Source: Pseudomonas alcaliphila JAB1 (GTDB lineage: Bacteria; Pseudomonadota; Gammaproteobacteria; Pseudomonadales; Pseudomonadaceae). From it: DNA of 64,000 bases. Position 1 is the stretch's first letter; each line of letters starts with the position of its first letter. Both the position numbers and the translations under genes were made by a program. Of the stretch, positions 63,993 through 64,000 are shown piece by piece. The stretch is taken from assembly GCF_001941865.1 (NCBI RefSeq), contig NZ_CP016162.1, positions 4,401,501-4,465,500 on the forward strand, read 5' to 3'. Below the pieces are notes generated by a model. That model saw only the letters and a program-made list of their open reading frames with translations. It did no database searches and had not been told where the DNA came from.

Positions 63993-64000
63993 ATAGTGCC

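Overview
The window reads as chromosomal DNA of a Pseudomonas-type gammaproteobacterium. It is GC-rich with strongly GC-biased third codon positions, carries Pseudomonas-style REP/REPIN repeats, and has Pseudomonas-type DmpR, PcaR, BenR and PobA proteins. It is an aromatic-catabolism island of about 57 protein genes. No tRNA, rRNA, CRISPR array or insertion sequence was seen.

Region 1 (1-10193): a phenol hydroxylase/meta-cleavage operon on the minus strand (dmpKLMNOPQBCD, with dmpD cut by the window edge), with divergent dmpR. The intergenic region holds a consensus sigma-54 -24/-12 promoter, an IHF-like site and two DmpR-type palindromes. Region 2 (10581-20459): a minus-strand operon encoding a YCF48-like lipoprotein, an MMPL/RND pump, a DUF1302 outer-membrane protein, two tandem DUF1329 proteins and a PAS chemoreceptor. 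Its upstream region carries the same 15-bp sigma-54 promoter as dmpK, a perfect IHF consensus, and two UAS-like palindromes at the same 30-bp pitch. The inference is that DmpR drives both operons and that Region 2 is a phenol-induced, functionally undescribed trans-envelope module.

Region 3 (20717-29667): quinate/shikimate catabolism: type II dehydroquinase, a shikimate/quinate dehydrogenase, a TetR regulator, and QuiC (dehydroshikimate dehydratase fused to an HPPD-like domain). It also holds a DMT permease, a TIM-barrel isomerase-like protein, a Gfo/Idh oxidoreductase and an IclR regulator. Region 4 (29811-44093): a tripartite tricarboxylate transporter (tctBAC), pobR/pobA, a TRAP transporter, an OprD porin, an HBM-type chemoreceptor and a KstD/fumarate-reductase-like flavoprotein.

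Region 5 (44175-63992): the beta-ketoadipate genes pcaIJFBDC, a sensor-less chemoreceptor, benF-like and benE transport genes, catA, catC, catB, benK, benDCBA, benR and pcaR, almost all on the minus strand. Phenol and benzoate therefore both reach catechol, which can be cleaved meta (DmpB) or ortho (CatA). 4-Hydroxybenzoate and quinate/shikimate reach protocatechuate, but protocatechuate 3,4-dioxygenase (pcaGH) is not in this window. Shared DNA motifs tie the regions together: PcaR-type boxes in pairs 19 bp apart, a TetR-like palindrome next to an IclR box at both quiC and tct, a GGAACYAAGTTCYAA element before two distant genes, and AANAANAA (Crc/Hfq-type) motifs beside at least 15 start codons.
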